64,000 nt of DNA from Microbulbifer agarilyticus S89 (lineage in GTDB: Bacteria > Pseudomonadota > Gammaproteobacteria > Pseudomonadales > Cellvibrionaceae), in contig NZ_AFPJ01000009.1 in assembly GCF_000220505.1 (NCBI RefSeq), positions 150,415 to 214,414 on the forward strand, written 5' to 3'. The position numbers and the translations under genes are program-made. The notes under the pieces were generated by a model. It did no database searches. It saw only the letters and a list, made by a program, of their open reading frames with translations, and was not told the DNA's origin. Below, in pieces: positions 35,308-43,622 of the stretch (the first letter of the stretch is position 1; each line of letters opens with the position of its first letter).

Positions 35308-35355
35308 ATACGATTGCTCCTTCATACGGTTGCGCCTTAATACAGTTATGCCTCT
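35308..35355. repeat. Three imperfect 16-bp tandem repeats
   Basis: Units ATACGATTGCTCCTTC, ATACGGTTGCGCCTTA and ATACAGTTATGCCTCT follow one another with exact 16-base period. The third unit runs into the last codons of the ABC permease gene. Confidence 0.75.
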
Positions 35356-36551
35356 AACCCGCGCTTCAACGACTCGCGATACACACCGATAGCGGGAATC
35401 AGTGTGACTACAAATGTCGCGGCAGCAATAATGCCAAACAGCTGCATAGACTGCTCAGAAACAATGGAGCCTTCGAGATAAACACCGTAGTGCGCCGCTA
35501 ATAGCGGTTCTGCAATCCAAAGCCCAATAGACAATACGGACAGCGCGACGCAGGCGCCCAGCACCAGTACAAGCAGCGCTTCTATTTGTATCAGCAAAAA
35601 CAGCTGTAATGGTCCCGCGCCAATGGTGCGCAACAAGGCAATTTCCCTGCGGCGCTCACGAATCGATGTAAGCAACATAATGCAGAGCCCCAGTAGCGAC
35701 GCCAGCACCACCAAGGCGGCAACCAACAGCAGTATGTTTTCGACGACCCGCAACATCTGCCAGAGCTGGGAGAGTGCCACACCCGGCAATATCGCCAGCA
35801 ACGGTTCGCCGCGCGCGGTATTGATCTGGCGTTGCAGCTGGAAGGTTTTTACTGGCGAGTTGAGTCCCAACATAAACGCGGTAATGGTTTGCGGCTCCAG
35901 CGCACTACCGTCCCAGTGGCGGTCATGCACCGCCTCCATACCCTGCAGGCTGATATACAAGGCCTGATCGGTCGGGGTTCCCGTCGGCTGTAAAATTCCA
36001 GTGACCTTAAATGGCCGATCATCATGATTATGGAAGCTGGTGCTGCCCAAGCCATGGGCGAGCACCACGGAGTCACCAAGGTCATAACCAAGCTTTCTCG
36101 CGACTTCCGCCCCCAGAACCACATCCAGGGTATCGTCAAAAGCAGTGCCTTGTGCGAGTTCCAATGGCCGCCCTTTGCCAAAGCGAAAATGCTCGAAGAA
36201 ATCCTGCGACGTTCCGACTACGCGATACCCCTTGTGGGAGTCCCCCAGTGAAATCGGGATACTCCAGGCCACGGCCGGTTCATCCGCAACCCGCTGGTAG
36301 GTCTGCCAGGAAATATTGGCACTGGGGCTGCCCATGCGGAATACGCTATATAACAGCAGGTTTATCGGGCCAGTGCGGGCACCCACAATCAGATCCACAC
36401 CCGATACGGTGCGGTTGAAGCTGTCTTTGGCATGGCTGCGTATTTGCTCCACACCAAACAAAACAAACAAACTGACACTCACCGAGAGAATTGCGAGCAA
36501 CACGCTGCCCCGGCGATGCATCAGGCTCTGCCACGCCAGCTTAACCAGCAT
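35346..36551 (-). CDS. ABC transporter permease (FtsX/MacB type)
   Basis: A 401-residue permease. One N-terminal transmembrane helix (about 18-35) is followed by a periplasmic MacB-like domain, then three C-terminal helices (about 271-296, 319-340, 372-392) framing the FtsX signature R-E-R-R-R-E-I-A-L-L-R-T-I-G-A. Such proteins move lipoproteins or act mechanically across the envelope rather than import ions. It overlaps the ATPase gene by 11 bases. The operon is divergent from a DUF3299 lipoprotein across a Zur-like palindrome, so a zinc-linked envelope function is suspected. Confidence 0.9.
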   Translation of the reverse strand: MLVKLAWQSLMHRRGSVLLAILSVSVSLFVLFGVEQIRSHAKDSFNRTVSGVDLIVGARTGPINLLLYSVFRMGSPSANISWQTYQRVADEPAVAWSIPISLGDSHKGYRVVGTSQDFFEHFRFGKGRPLELAQGTAFDDTLDVVLGAEVARKLGYDLGDSVVLAHGLGSTSFHNHDDRPFKVTGILQPTGTPTDQALYISLQGMEAVHDRHWDGSALEPQTITAFMLGLNSPVKTFQLQRQINTARGEPLLAILPGVALSQLWQMLRVVENILLLVAALVVLASLLGLCIMLLTSIRERRREIALLRTIGAGPLQLFLLIQIEALLVLVLGACVALSVLSIGLWIAEPLLAAHYGVYLEGSIVSEQSMQLFGIIAAATFVVTLIPAIGVYRESLKRGLEA

Positions 36552-37254
36552 AACTGCCCTCCTCGCGCCAAGCGCGATTCAGCTCACGCATATCCGCGCG
36601 CTGAGAAAAATGCGCAGCAAGCGTTGTATCGTGACTTACAAAGATGAGGGTGTTGTCACTACTCGCGAAGTTTTGCAGCAGAAGCTCGGCGAATGCATCG
36701 CGCGCTTCCGGGTCCAACGCAGAAGTCGGCTCATCGACCAACAGCATATTTGGCCGATTGATCAGTGCGCGTGCAATGGCAACCCGCTGCTGCTGCCCCA
36801 CACTGAGCTTTGCTGCTTTTCGCTGGAGCAGGTCCTGACCAAGCCGCAACTCAGCCAACAACTCGCTGGCGCGCCGCTCCAGATCTCTGGTGTTACCGGT
36901 GAAATGTGCCGCCAATCGCAGGTTGTCTAACACACTCAGATAGGGGATTAGATTGAACTGTTGGAACACCACGCCAATATGCTGCGCACGGAAACGGTCG
37001 CGGCGGCGGCTACCCAATGCCGACATCGACTGCCCCAAGACCTCCAGGCGAGCCTCAGGCGCGACCAGCATGCCCGCAAGCAGATTGAGCAGCGTGGTCT
37101 TGCCGGAACCGGATGGTCCGCGCAAGAACAGGTGGCTGCCCTTGGGTATGGACCACTGGGGGATATCCAGCACGCACGCCCCGCGTTCATAGGAATAACG
37201 CAGGCGCTCCAGTGCAACTGCCTCTTCCCCCAGTTCAACCGCCGGTGCATTCAT
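36541..37254 (-). CDS. ABC transporter ATP-binding protein (LolD/MacB type)
   Basis: A 237-residue ATPase with Walker A G-P-S-G-S-G-K-T-T, signature L-S-V-G-Q-Q-Q-R-V-A, Walker B M-L-L-V-D-E-P and switch H-D-T-T. The sequence is of the LolD/MacB/FtsE group that pairs with FtsX-type permeases, and the permease gene overlaps it. It probably powers an envelope machine; zinc regulation is inferred from the palindrome at 37305-37321, 51 bases upstream. Confidence 0.93.
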   Translation of the reverse strand: MNAPAVELGEEAVALERLRYSYERGACVLDIPQWSIPKGSHLFLRGPSGSGKTTLLNLLAGMLVAPEARLEVLGQSMSALGSRRRDRFRAQHIGVVFQQFNLIPYLSVLDNLRLAAHFTGNTRDLERRASELLAELRLGQDLLQRKAAKLSVGQQQRVAIARALINRPNMLLVDEPTSALDPEARDAFAELLLQNFASSDNTLIFVSHDTTLAAHFSQRADMRELNRAWREEGSYAG

Positions 37255-37304
37255 CGATTACCTCAGCCAGTCATTCATCAGAAGATTCATCGAAACGAAC
37301 ATTG

Positions 37305-37321
37305 ATGATATAACATAACTA
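37305..37321. promoter_or_regulatory. Zur-like palindrome in the ABC / DUF3299 divergent region
   Basis: ATGATAT-AAC-ATAACTA agrees in 11 of 14 arm positions with the gammaproteobacterial Zur core ATGTTAT-N3-ATAACAT. It lies in the 95-base gap between two divergent units, so one site could control both. Confidence 0.55.
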
Positions 37322-37349
37322 CCTTTGAAAACTCCACGATGTTGTGCCT

Positions 37350-38072
37350 ATGCCTGTTCGCACCCTCTATCTCGCCACAATGCTTTGCCTTGCCGTTCTC
37401 AGCGGCTGTAGCAAAGCGGATCTCAGTGCCAGCCGACCGCCCGAGACTCCCGACCTTCACGGGAATACCGACAAGGGCCCGGACCCCGACACCGGGGACG
37501 CGCACTCAAGGACCACATCGCCAGCAACCAAGGGCGTATCAAAGGCCCAGCAAGACCGAGACGATCCCCCCTACCGCGACATCGAATACCGGGATGTGGC
37601 CTGGGAGGAACTGATCCCGCAAGAGGATCTGCAGGCACTGCTCAATCCCCCGGAATACCTGGACGCCATTGCCGAGGGCTCCGAAGGTGATATTTTCCCC
37701 GAGGGGCCGGAGGGAATTGAACAGGCAGTTGCCGATACCCCCTATCAACGTGCGCTGAAATCTGCACGCATCAAGCCCGAGTTTGATCAACAGAATGTGC
37801 GAATCCCGGGCTTCGTGGTGCCGCTCGAGTTTGATGATGATCAGACAATCACCAGCTTTTTGTTAGTGCCCTATTTCGGGGCCTGCATCCACCTGCCACC
37901 ACCACCGCCCAACCAGGTGATTTATGGTGAGTTTTCAAAAGGGTTTCAGGTACAGTTCCTGTTTGACCCCTTCTATATCGAGGGCGAGCTGCGCACCCTT
38001 CCGACCAGCACAGAACAGGGCGAAGCGGCCTACCGCCTGAACGTGCACAACATCAGCCCCTACGAAGACTGA
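37350..38072 (+). CDS. DUF3299 domain lipoprotein
   Basis: About 240 residues. The lipobox is L-S-G-C. A disordered Pro/Asp-rich region spans about 25-85. The DUF3299 domain begins at W-E-E-L-I-P and contains V-R-I-P-G-F-V-V-P-L, then a potential metal site in F-G-A-C-I-H-L-P-P-P-P-P-N-Q. DUF3299 proteins are periplasmic and often encoded with LolD-type ABC transporters near zinc-regulated genes. The start is ATG 37350 or GTG 37344, with no clear ribosome site. The role is unknown. Confidence 0.85.
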   Translation: MPVRTLYLATMLCLAVLSGCSKADLSASRPPETPDLHGNTDKGPDPDTGDAHSRTTSPATKGVSKAQQDRDDPPYRDIEYRDVAWEELIPQEDLQALLNPPEYLDAIAEGSEGDIFPEGPEGIEQAVADTPYQRALKSARIKPEFDQQNVRIPGFVVPLEFDDDQTITSFLLVPYFGACIHLPPPPPNQVIYGEFSKGFQVQFLFDPFYIEGELRTLPTSTEQGEAAYRLNVHNISPYED

Positions 38073-38077
38073 TGACT

Positions 38078-38095
38078 GCGGGGGTTCGCCCCCGC
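38078..38095 (+). terminator. Strong hairpin after DUF3299 gene (possible terminator)
   Basis: GCGGGGG (38078-38084), loop TTCG and CCCCCGC (38089-38095) make a 7-bp GC stem with a UUCG tetraloop, five bases after the stop. There is no T-run, so it may be an mRNA 3' end stabiliser rather than an intrinsic terminator. Confidence 0.5.
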
Positions 38096-38191
38096 TATTG
38101 CCCGCACCCCACCCTCCGCTAGGCACAAAGCCCCCCCAAGAGCCCGAATTCATTCGCCCCTGTTGCTCACGCCTTACAAGGAGCGTAAGAT

Positions 38192-38208
38192 ATGTTACAT
38201 CGTAACAT
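38192..38208. promoter_or_regulatory. Perfect Zur-like palindrome upstream of TonB receptor
   Basis: ATGTTAC-ATC-GTAACAT is a perfect 7-3-7 inverted repeat, close to the Zur consensus ATGTTAT-N3-ATAACAT. It lies 61 bases before the receptor start and would control the receptor-hisI-pyrQ-folE2 run. Confidence 0.75.
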
Positions 38209-38268
38209 CTAAATATCGTGACATTCACGTTACGCCGTACGCTCGCACACACATCAGAGGAAGATCAA

Positions 38269-40707
38269 ATGAGATATGTAGCCAGTACCGTGGCACTAAT
38301 GACCCTTTCCGGGCTCGCACACGGTGTATCCGGGGTGGTAACTGATGGATCTGGAAATGCCATCAGCAACGCCACCGTATCCATCGTCGGCAGCCGACTG
38401 GAAACACGCACCGGTACCGATGGCAGCTTCACCCTGGATACCGACGGCAATGAAGGTCGAGAACTCCACATCAAGGCGCCGGGTCATACCCACCAGACCT
38501 TGCTGATCGACTCTGCGAGCGAAAAGCCGTTGGTGGTCGCGTTGCGTCGCACCATGATCGAGCAAATCGATGTCACCGCCACCCCACTCCACGCTTCGGC
38601 AATGGAGTCCGCGCAGCCGGTGACGGTACTGGCAGGCGAAGACTTACGACGCAAGCAAGCCTCTACTCTGGGCGAAACCCTGAAGAATGAAGTCGGTGTC
38701 CATTCCACCTACTTCGGACCCGTCGCCAGCAGCCCAATTGTGCGCGGACTCAATGGTCCACGTGTTCTGATTGCACAAAACGGCCTGGATGTGAGTGATG
38801 CATCGCGCGTCGGCCCGGACCACGTGGTTGCGACAGAGGCAATGACCGCAGAACAGATCGAGATCTTGCGTGGGCCCGCCACCCTGTTTTATGGCTCCGG
38901 CGCCATTGGTGGTGTGATCAATGTCGTCGACGACCGAGTACCCTCTTCCAGCGACACCAAGGGTGCCGTTTCCGTAGAAAGCAACTCAGTGAACGATGAA
39001 GAAGCCTTCTCCATGGCCTTCACCGGTGGCGGCGAGAATTTCGCCTATCACTTTGACGGTTTCACCCGCGATGGCGACAACTACAAAATCCCGGGTGAGG
39101 CAGAACTTCACTCTGACGAAGAGCACGAAGAGGAACACGAGGGTGAGCACAGTGAAGGCGTGCTGGAAAACAGCGCGTCCAGAAGCAAGGGCTTCAACCT
39201 TGGTGGTAGCTGGTTGTTGGAAAACGGCTACGTGGGTCTTTCCTATGGGCGCCTGGAGCGGGTTAACGGTATTCCCGGTCACAGCCACGACCATGGTGAG
39301 GAACACGTAGAGCATGAAATGGAAGTCGGCCTCGAGGAAGAACACGAGGAGCATGAAGAAGAATCCGTAATTTCCGATCTCAAACAAGACCGCTGGCAGC
39401 TGATCAGTGAGCTCTCCCTGGATGGTGCCTGGCTCAACGGACTCAACACCCGTATCGGCTACACCGATTACGAACATGTCGAGATTGAAAACGGCGCTTT
39501 CGGAACCGTATTCGCCAACGAAACGTTACAAGTACGCAGCGACTTTTTGCTGAAAGAAATCGCCGGCTGGCGCAGCGCCATTTCTGTAGAAGGGAAAACC
39601 ACCGACTTTGCCGCGGTGGGCGAAGAAGCCTTCACACCACCGAGCCGCACCGACAGCATCGCTCTGGGATTCATGCAGGAAAAAAATAGCGGAGACTTGC
39701 TGTGGCAACTGGGTGCCCGCGTTGAGAAAGTCAATATCAGTGCAGATTCCATCCCCTGGGAAGAGGAAGAGCACGAGGAAATGGCGGGTGAGGAGCACGA
39801 GGAACACGTAGAGCTTCTCGACTTCGACAAGCTTTCCTTTACGCCTTACAGCGCTTCCGCCGGTGTCGTGTGGGATTTCGCCGCTGACTACAACGCTGGT
39901 GCGTCCTTCACCCACGCACAACGCGCACCAAGTGCCGCCGAGCTCTTCTCTTACGGCCCACATATCGGTACCGGAAGTTTCGAGGTAGGCGCACTGTTCC
40001 GTTTGCACGAATCAGATGATCCGCACTTCCACTACGTCAATGATGTAAATGAAGAGGTTTCTAATAATGTCGACCTGAGCCTGCGCAAGCACTCCGGTGA
40101 TATCGGCTGGACCCTGAACGTCTTCTACAACCAGATTGACAACTTCTACTACGAGCGTGATACCGGGTTTGATAGTGAAGCGATCGCCGGACACGATCAC
40201 GAAGAGCATGATCACGCGGAAGCAGAGGGCGAAGAACACGCGCACGACCACGGTGCCCTGCCCGTCTACGTATTCGAGCAGGCAGACACCATTCAGTACG
40301 GTATTGAGGCTCAAATGGCCTGGCAACTGTCAGAAGCCTTTGCGCTCAATCTCTGGGGTGACCGCATTCGCAGCAAGCTGAAAGACGGAGGCAACCTGCC
40401 GCGCACGCCGCCGGCACGCCTGGGAAGCCAACTGAGCTTCCAGCAAAATAGCTGGGAAGCCAACATCGGCGTCTCTCATTACTTTAGACAAAACCAGGTA
40501 GCAGAACGCGAAACCAGCACCGCTGGTTACACCCTGGTAGATGCGGAAGTGAGCTACTCCTTCGCTACCGACCTGGGTGACCTGATCGCTGTGCTTAAAG
40601 GCATGAACCTGACCGACGAGGAAGCTCGAGTGCACACCTCATTCCTTAAAGATCGGGCACCGCTGCCGGGCCGTGGCGTCAGCCTGGGCTTGCGCGGAAC
40701 CTTTTAA
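38269..40707 (+). CDS. TonB-dependent receptor with His/Glu-rich tracts (ZnuD-like)
   Basis: An 812-residue outer-membrane receptor. ATG 38269 has AGAGGAAG upstream; the signal peptide ends near A-H-G. A carboxypeptidase-regulatory-like domain (about 20-105) precedes the plug (Q-P-V-T-V-L-A-G-E-D-L and later I-V-R-G-L-N-G-P-R) and the barrel, ending in aromatic G-L-R-G-T-F. Four tracts very rich in His and Glu lie at 39113-39160, 39280-39366, 39763-39813 and 40192-40256. The pattern matches ZnuD-type zinc receptors, where His-rich loops capture zinc. A Zur-like palindrome and zinc-sparing genes support this. Confidence 0.9.
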   Translation: MRYVASTVALMTLSGLAHGVSGVVTDGSGNAISNATVSIVGSRLETRTGTDGSFTLDTDGNEGRELHIKAPGHTHQTLLIDSASEKPLVVALRRTMIEQIDVTATPLHASAMESAQPVTVLAGEDLRRKQASTLGETLKNEVGVHSTYFGPVASSPIVRGLNGPRVLIAQNGLDVSDASRVGPDHVVATEAMTAEQIEILRGPATLFYGSGAIGGVINVVDDRVPSSSDTKGAVSVESNSVNDEEAFSMAFTGGGENFAYHFDGFTRDGDNYKIPGEAELHSDEEHEEEHEGEHSEGVLENSASRSKGFNLGGSWLLENGYVGLSYGRLERVNGIPGHSHDHGEEHVEHEMEVGLEEEHEEHEEESVISDLKQDRWQLISELSLDGAWLNGLNTRIGYTDYEHVEIENGAFGTVFANETLQVRSDFLLKEIAGWRSAISVEGKTTDFAAVGEEAFTPPSRTDSIALGFMQEKNSGDLLWQLGARVEKVNISADSIPWEEEEHEEMAGEEHEEHVELLDFDKLSFTPYSASAGVVWDFAADYNAGASFTHAQRAPSAAELFSYGPHIGTGSFEVGALFRLHESDDPHFHYVNDVNEEVSNNVDLSLRKHSGDIGWTLNVFYNQIDNFYYERDTGFDSEAIAGHDHEEHDHAEAEGEEHAHDHGALPVYVFEQADTIQYGIEAQMAWQLSEAFALNLWGDRIRSKLKDGGNLPRTPPARLGSQLSFQQNSWEANIGVSHYFRQNQVAERETSTAGYTLVDAEVSYSFATDLGDLIAVLKGMNLTDEEARVHTSFLKDRAPLPGRGVSLGLRGTF

Positions 40708-40737
40708 CGTTCGTTAGCAGTAGAGACCGAACAATCG

Positions 40738-41163
40738 ATGCAACGGGACTATTTTGTTGCACTGGAAAATCACGACGCTCGGACACCACTTGCTCTGTCC
40801 GACGTCGTTGATCAGCTCGCCTTCAATGCGGACGGGCTGATCCCAGTGATCACACAGGATGTACACACGAAAGAAATTCTCATGTTCGCCTGGATGAACA
40901 GAGAATCCCTACTTAAGACTATCTCTTCCCAGCGCATGACATACTGGTCCCGCAGCCGCCAGCAGCTCTGGATAAAAGGCGAAACCAGTGGCCATGTGCA
41001 GACAGTAGTGGACATTTCATTTGACTGTGATGGCGATGCGATCCTCTGCCAGGTAGAGCAACAGGGCTCCGCTTGCCACACAGGCAGAAAGACTTGCTTC
41101 TACCTTCAAGTCGATGGAGCAAAACAGCAAGTATGGGTGACCGGGGACGACGTACACGCATGA
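40738..41163 (+). CDS. hisI: Phosphoribosyl-AMP cyclohydrolase paralogue (HisI-like)
   Basis: A 141-residue protein of the PRA-CH (HisI) family, which opens the adenine ring in histidine synthesis. L-M-F-A-W-M-N and Y-W-S-R-S-R-Q-Q-L-W precede the D-C-D-G-D Mg/Zn segment. The three zinc cysteines Cys97, Cys113 and Cys120 (spacing 16 and 7) are all kept, so it is not zinc-independent by ligand loss. It is not in a his operon but sits 31 bases after the receptor and overlaps the dihydroorotase gene by ATGA. Such stand-alone hisI copies occur in Zur regulons. Confidence 0.9.
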   Translation: MQRDYFVALENHDARTPLALSDVVDQLAFNADGLIPVITQDVHTKEILMFAWMNRESLLKTISSQRMTYWSRSRQQLWIKGETSGHVQTVVDISFDCDGDAILCQVEQQGSACHTGRKTCFYLQVDGAKQQVWVTGDDVHA

Positions 41164-42494
41164 AGTCTACGCTGATAAAAAATGCGCGTATTGTAAATGA
41201 AGGCAAAACCTTCGAAGCTGATCTGCGTATCGTAAACGATAGAATAGCCAAACTAGAGAGCGAAATTACCGCGCAACCCGGGGATCAAATCGTGGATGCC
41301 ACGGGGCTGCACCTTATACCTGGCATGATCGATGACCAGGTACATTTTCGCGAGCCGGGCCTGACTCACAAAGGCACTATCGCCAGTGAATCACGTGCCG
41401 CGGTGGCTGGCGGCATTACCAGTTATATGGAAATGCCTAACGTCAATCCCGCAACCACCACCATCGAGGCACTGGAGAGCAAGTTCAACATCGCCGCGCA
41501 ACACTCTGCGGCAAACTACTCTTTCTACCTCGGTGCCACAGAAGAAAACCTCGAGCAAATAAAACGCCTCGACCCGCGAAATCACTGCGGGGTGAAGGTG
41601 TTCATGGGGGCGTCAACCGGTAACCTACTGGTGGAAAACCCAACGGCGCTGGAGGGTATCTTCCGCGACTCTCCCACCCTCATCGTAACCCACTGTGAAA
41701 GTGGTCCGGTGATCAGCCGAAAGCGCGAAGCACTCCTAAGCGTAAAACCTGAACTCACCATCGAAGACCACCCGAAGCTTCGCGATGCCGAGTCTTGTTT
41801 TGTCTCCTCTTCCTACGCCGTGGGTCTGGCAAAACAATTCGGAAGCCAGCTGCATGTTCTGCATATCACTACCGAAAAGGAATTGGCCCTATTTGAGCCC
41901 GGCCCTATTCAGAAAAAGAACATTACCGCCGAAGTATGCGTGCACCATTTATGGTTTAGCGAGCAGGACTACCCTCGCCTTGGCAACCTGATCAAGTGCA
42001 ACCCTTCCATCAAAAAGCAAAGCGACCGGGATGCGCTGCTCAATGCGCTGCACACCAACCAGATTGACATCGTTGCGACCGACCATGCACCGCATACCTG
42101 GGAAGAAAAGCAGGTCGCTTACGATGTTGCTCCCGCAGGGCTGCCGCTGGTGCAACACGCGCTGCTGACCTTGCTCGACCACGTGAATCACAATCGTCTT
42201 AGCCTCCCCCAGGTGGTCTACAAGACAGCGCATAACCCGGCAATCCGCTACCAGATAAGCGAGCGCGGGTTTATCCGCGAGGGGCATTACGCAGACCTGG
42301 TTCTGGTCGACACGCAGTCGCCGACACTGGTTACTAACGAAAACAGTCTGTACCACTGCGGCTGGAGTCCATTTGCCGGCCACCAGTTTAGTGCCAGCAT
42401 CAAGGCAACCTGGGTGAATGGACAGAAGGTATTTGATGGCAGCAATGTCCTGCCTAGAACCCCTACCGCCAAGCGCCTGGCATTTTCCGCATAA
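41160..42494 (+). CDS. pyrQ: Dihydroorotase paralogue with altered metal motif (PyrQ-like)
   Basis: A 444-residue protein of the dihydroorotase/allantoinase family (pyrimidine synthesis). ATG 41160 overlaps the hisI stop by ATGA; the longer frame from 41073 lies inside hisI. The H-x-H metal pair is D-D-Q-V-H-F-R-E-P-G here, so the first His is Gln60. The carbamylated-Lys segment G-V-K-V-F-M-G-A-S, V-T-H-C-E-S, V-L-H-I-T and catalytic A-T-D-H-A-P-H are present. Position beside folE2 resembles the Zur-controlled pyrQ of Pseudomonas; the enzyme may work with less zinc. Confidence 0.87.
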   Translation: MKSTLIKNARIVNEGKTFEADLRIVNDRIAKLESEITAQPGDQIVDATGLHLIPGMIDDQVHFREPGLTHKGTIASESRAAVAGGITSYMEMPNVNPATTTIEALESKFNIAAQHSAANYSFYLGATEENLEQIKRLDPRNHCGVKVFMGASTGNLLVENPTALEGIFRDSPTLIVTHCESGPVISRKREALLSVKPELTIEDHPKLRDAESCFVSSSYAVGLAKQFGSQLHVLHITTEKELALFEPGPIQKKNITAEVCVHHLWFSEQDYPRLGNLIKCNPSIKKQSDRDALLNALHTNQIDIVATDHAPHTWEEKQVAYDVAPAGLPLVQHALLTLLDHVNHNRLSLPQVVYKTAHNPAIRYQISERGFIREGHYADLVLVDTQSPTLVTNENSLYHCGWSPFAGHQFSASIKATWVNGQKVFDGSNVLPRTPTAKRLAFSA

Positions 42495-42544
42495 GACTTT
42501 CTAACGGAAAGCCAACCATTCGAATCAATTTAGGCCCGATGTAG

Positions 42545-43447
42545 ATGCAGTTACCCGAATCGCTTCCTGATATTGCCAAGACACAGATTGAGAACAGCAA
42601 CAATGCGCTCCGTTGGGTTGGCATGGAAGATATCGCCATCCCGCTTCTCATGGAGACCGCGGACGCACGTCCACAGGCGGTATCCGCCAAAGCCAATGTG
42701 TACGTTAGCCTCGACGACCCTTCCGTTAAGGGAATCCATATGTCGCGGCTACACGCCCTACTCAACCGCCTCTCTACCGTTACCTGTGACAGAAAAGCTC
42801 TGAATACCGTGCTTAAGGAGATGGTCGAATCCCAGGCCGGCATCAGTAAAAGTGCGAAGATCAGCCTGTCGTTTGATTTGACGCTCCCAAAAGGCTCGCT
42901 GTTAAGCGACGAAAGCGGCTACCAGTCCTACCCAATCGAAATTTCGGGAGAGAGTCTAAACGGCGAGATTTCCTATGGACTGAAAATAGCGGTCCCATAC
43001 TCCAGCACCTGCCCCTGCTCTGCCGCACTTGCGCGCCAGCTCTACGCCAACGCTCTTGATGCGGCATTCCCAACAGACACGGTCGACAAGCAGGCGCTGC
43101 TCCGCTGGGCACTGGCAAACACAGTTGCCACTCCACACAGCCAACGCTCGTATGCCTACCTTGCGCTCACCATCGGTGACAACCCGTGGCCACCTCTGGC
43201 CTCGCTGGTCCAGCAGACAGAAGAAACCATTGGCACACCGGTGCAGACCATGGTGAAGCGCCGCGACGAACAAGAGTTCGCCCGCTTGAATGGCGACAAC
43301 CTGATGTTCTGTGAAGACGCAGCACGCAGAATAAAGGGCATGCTGGAAAATGCGGACTGGGTAAAGGACTACTGGTTCAAAGTCGAGCACCAGGAGAGCC
43401 TGCACGCTCATAATGCTGTGGTGATCGATCAGAAGTATCCTTCTTAA
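42545..43447 (+). CDS. folE2: GTP cyclohydrolase IB
   Basis: A 300-residue FolE2 enzyme, the zinc-independent replacement for FolE (GTP cyclohydrolase IA) in the first step of folate synthesis. The catalytic Cys156 is in S-S-T-C-P-C-S; A-T-P-H-S-Q-R-S-Y and the C-terminal M-F-C-E-D-A-A-R-R-I are typical. FolE2 is known to use Mn or other metals and to be Zur-repressed when paired with FolE. It is the last gene of the receptor run; a terminator follows at 43502. Confidence 0.94.
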   Translation: MQLPESLPDIAKTQIENSNNALRWVGMEDIAIPLLMETADARPQAVSAKANVYVSLDDPSVKGIHMSRLHALLNRLSTVTCDRKALNTVLKEMVESQAGISKSAKISLSFDLTLPKGSLLSDESGYQSYPIEISGESLNGEISYGLKIAVPYSSTCPCSAALARQLYANALDAAFPTDTVDKQALLRWALANTVATPHSQRSYAYLALTIGDNPWPPLASLVQQTEETIGTPVQTMVKRRDEQEFARLNGDNLMFCEDAARRIKGMLENADWVKDYWFKVEHQESLHAHNAVVIDQKYPS

Positions 43448-43484
43448 GCCACGCCACTTAAGCCACACCACTTAAGACACCCCC
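43443..43484. repeat. Three 14-bp tandem repeats overlapping the folE2 stop
   Basis: CTTAAGCCACGCCA, CTTAAGCCACACCA and CTTAAGACACCCCC are consecutive with exact 14-base period; the first unit contains the folE2 stop codon TAA (43445-43447). Confidence 0.85.
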
Positions 43485-43501
43485 GTTGAACCGCTATACC
43501 T

Positions 43502-43527
43502 GAGGCGTCGCTAGACGCCTCCTCTTC
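43502..43527 (+). terminator. Terminator of the receptor-hisI-pyrQ-folE2 run
   Basis: GAGGCGTC (43502-43509), loop GCTA and GACGCCTC (43514-43521), followed by a pyrimidine stretch CTCTTC. An 8-bp perfect stem 55 bases after folE2. Confidence 0.75.
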
Positions 43528-43622
43528 TCTAACTGGCAACTATTGCCAGAGCCCCCACCGATCCAACCGGATAAACACTCCGTACTATCCTGAAGTGACA
43601 GTGCTTTTGGGAGGCAGCCATC

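Noticed and set aside
38218-38268. Earlier start (38218) for the TonB receptor
   Set aside because: It would bury the signal peptide after 17 extra residues; ATG 38269 has an AGAGGAAG ribosome site.
43443-43484. CRISPR-like array from the 14-bp repeats
   Set aside because: Units are adjacent without spacers and far too short; no cas gene is present.
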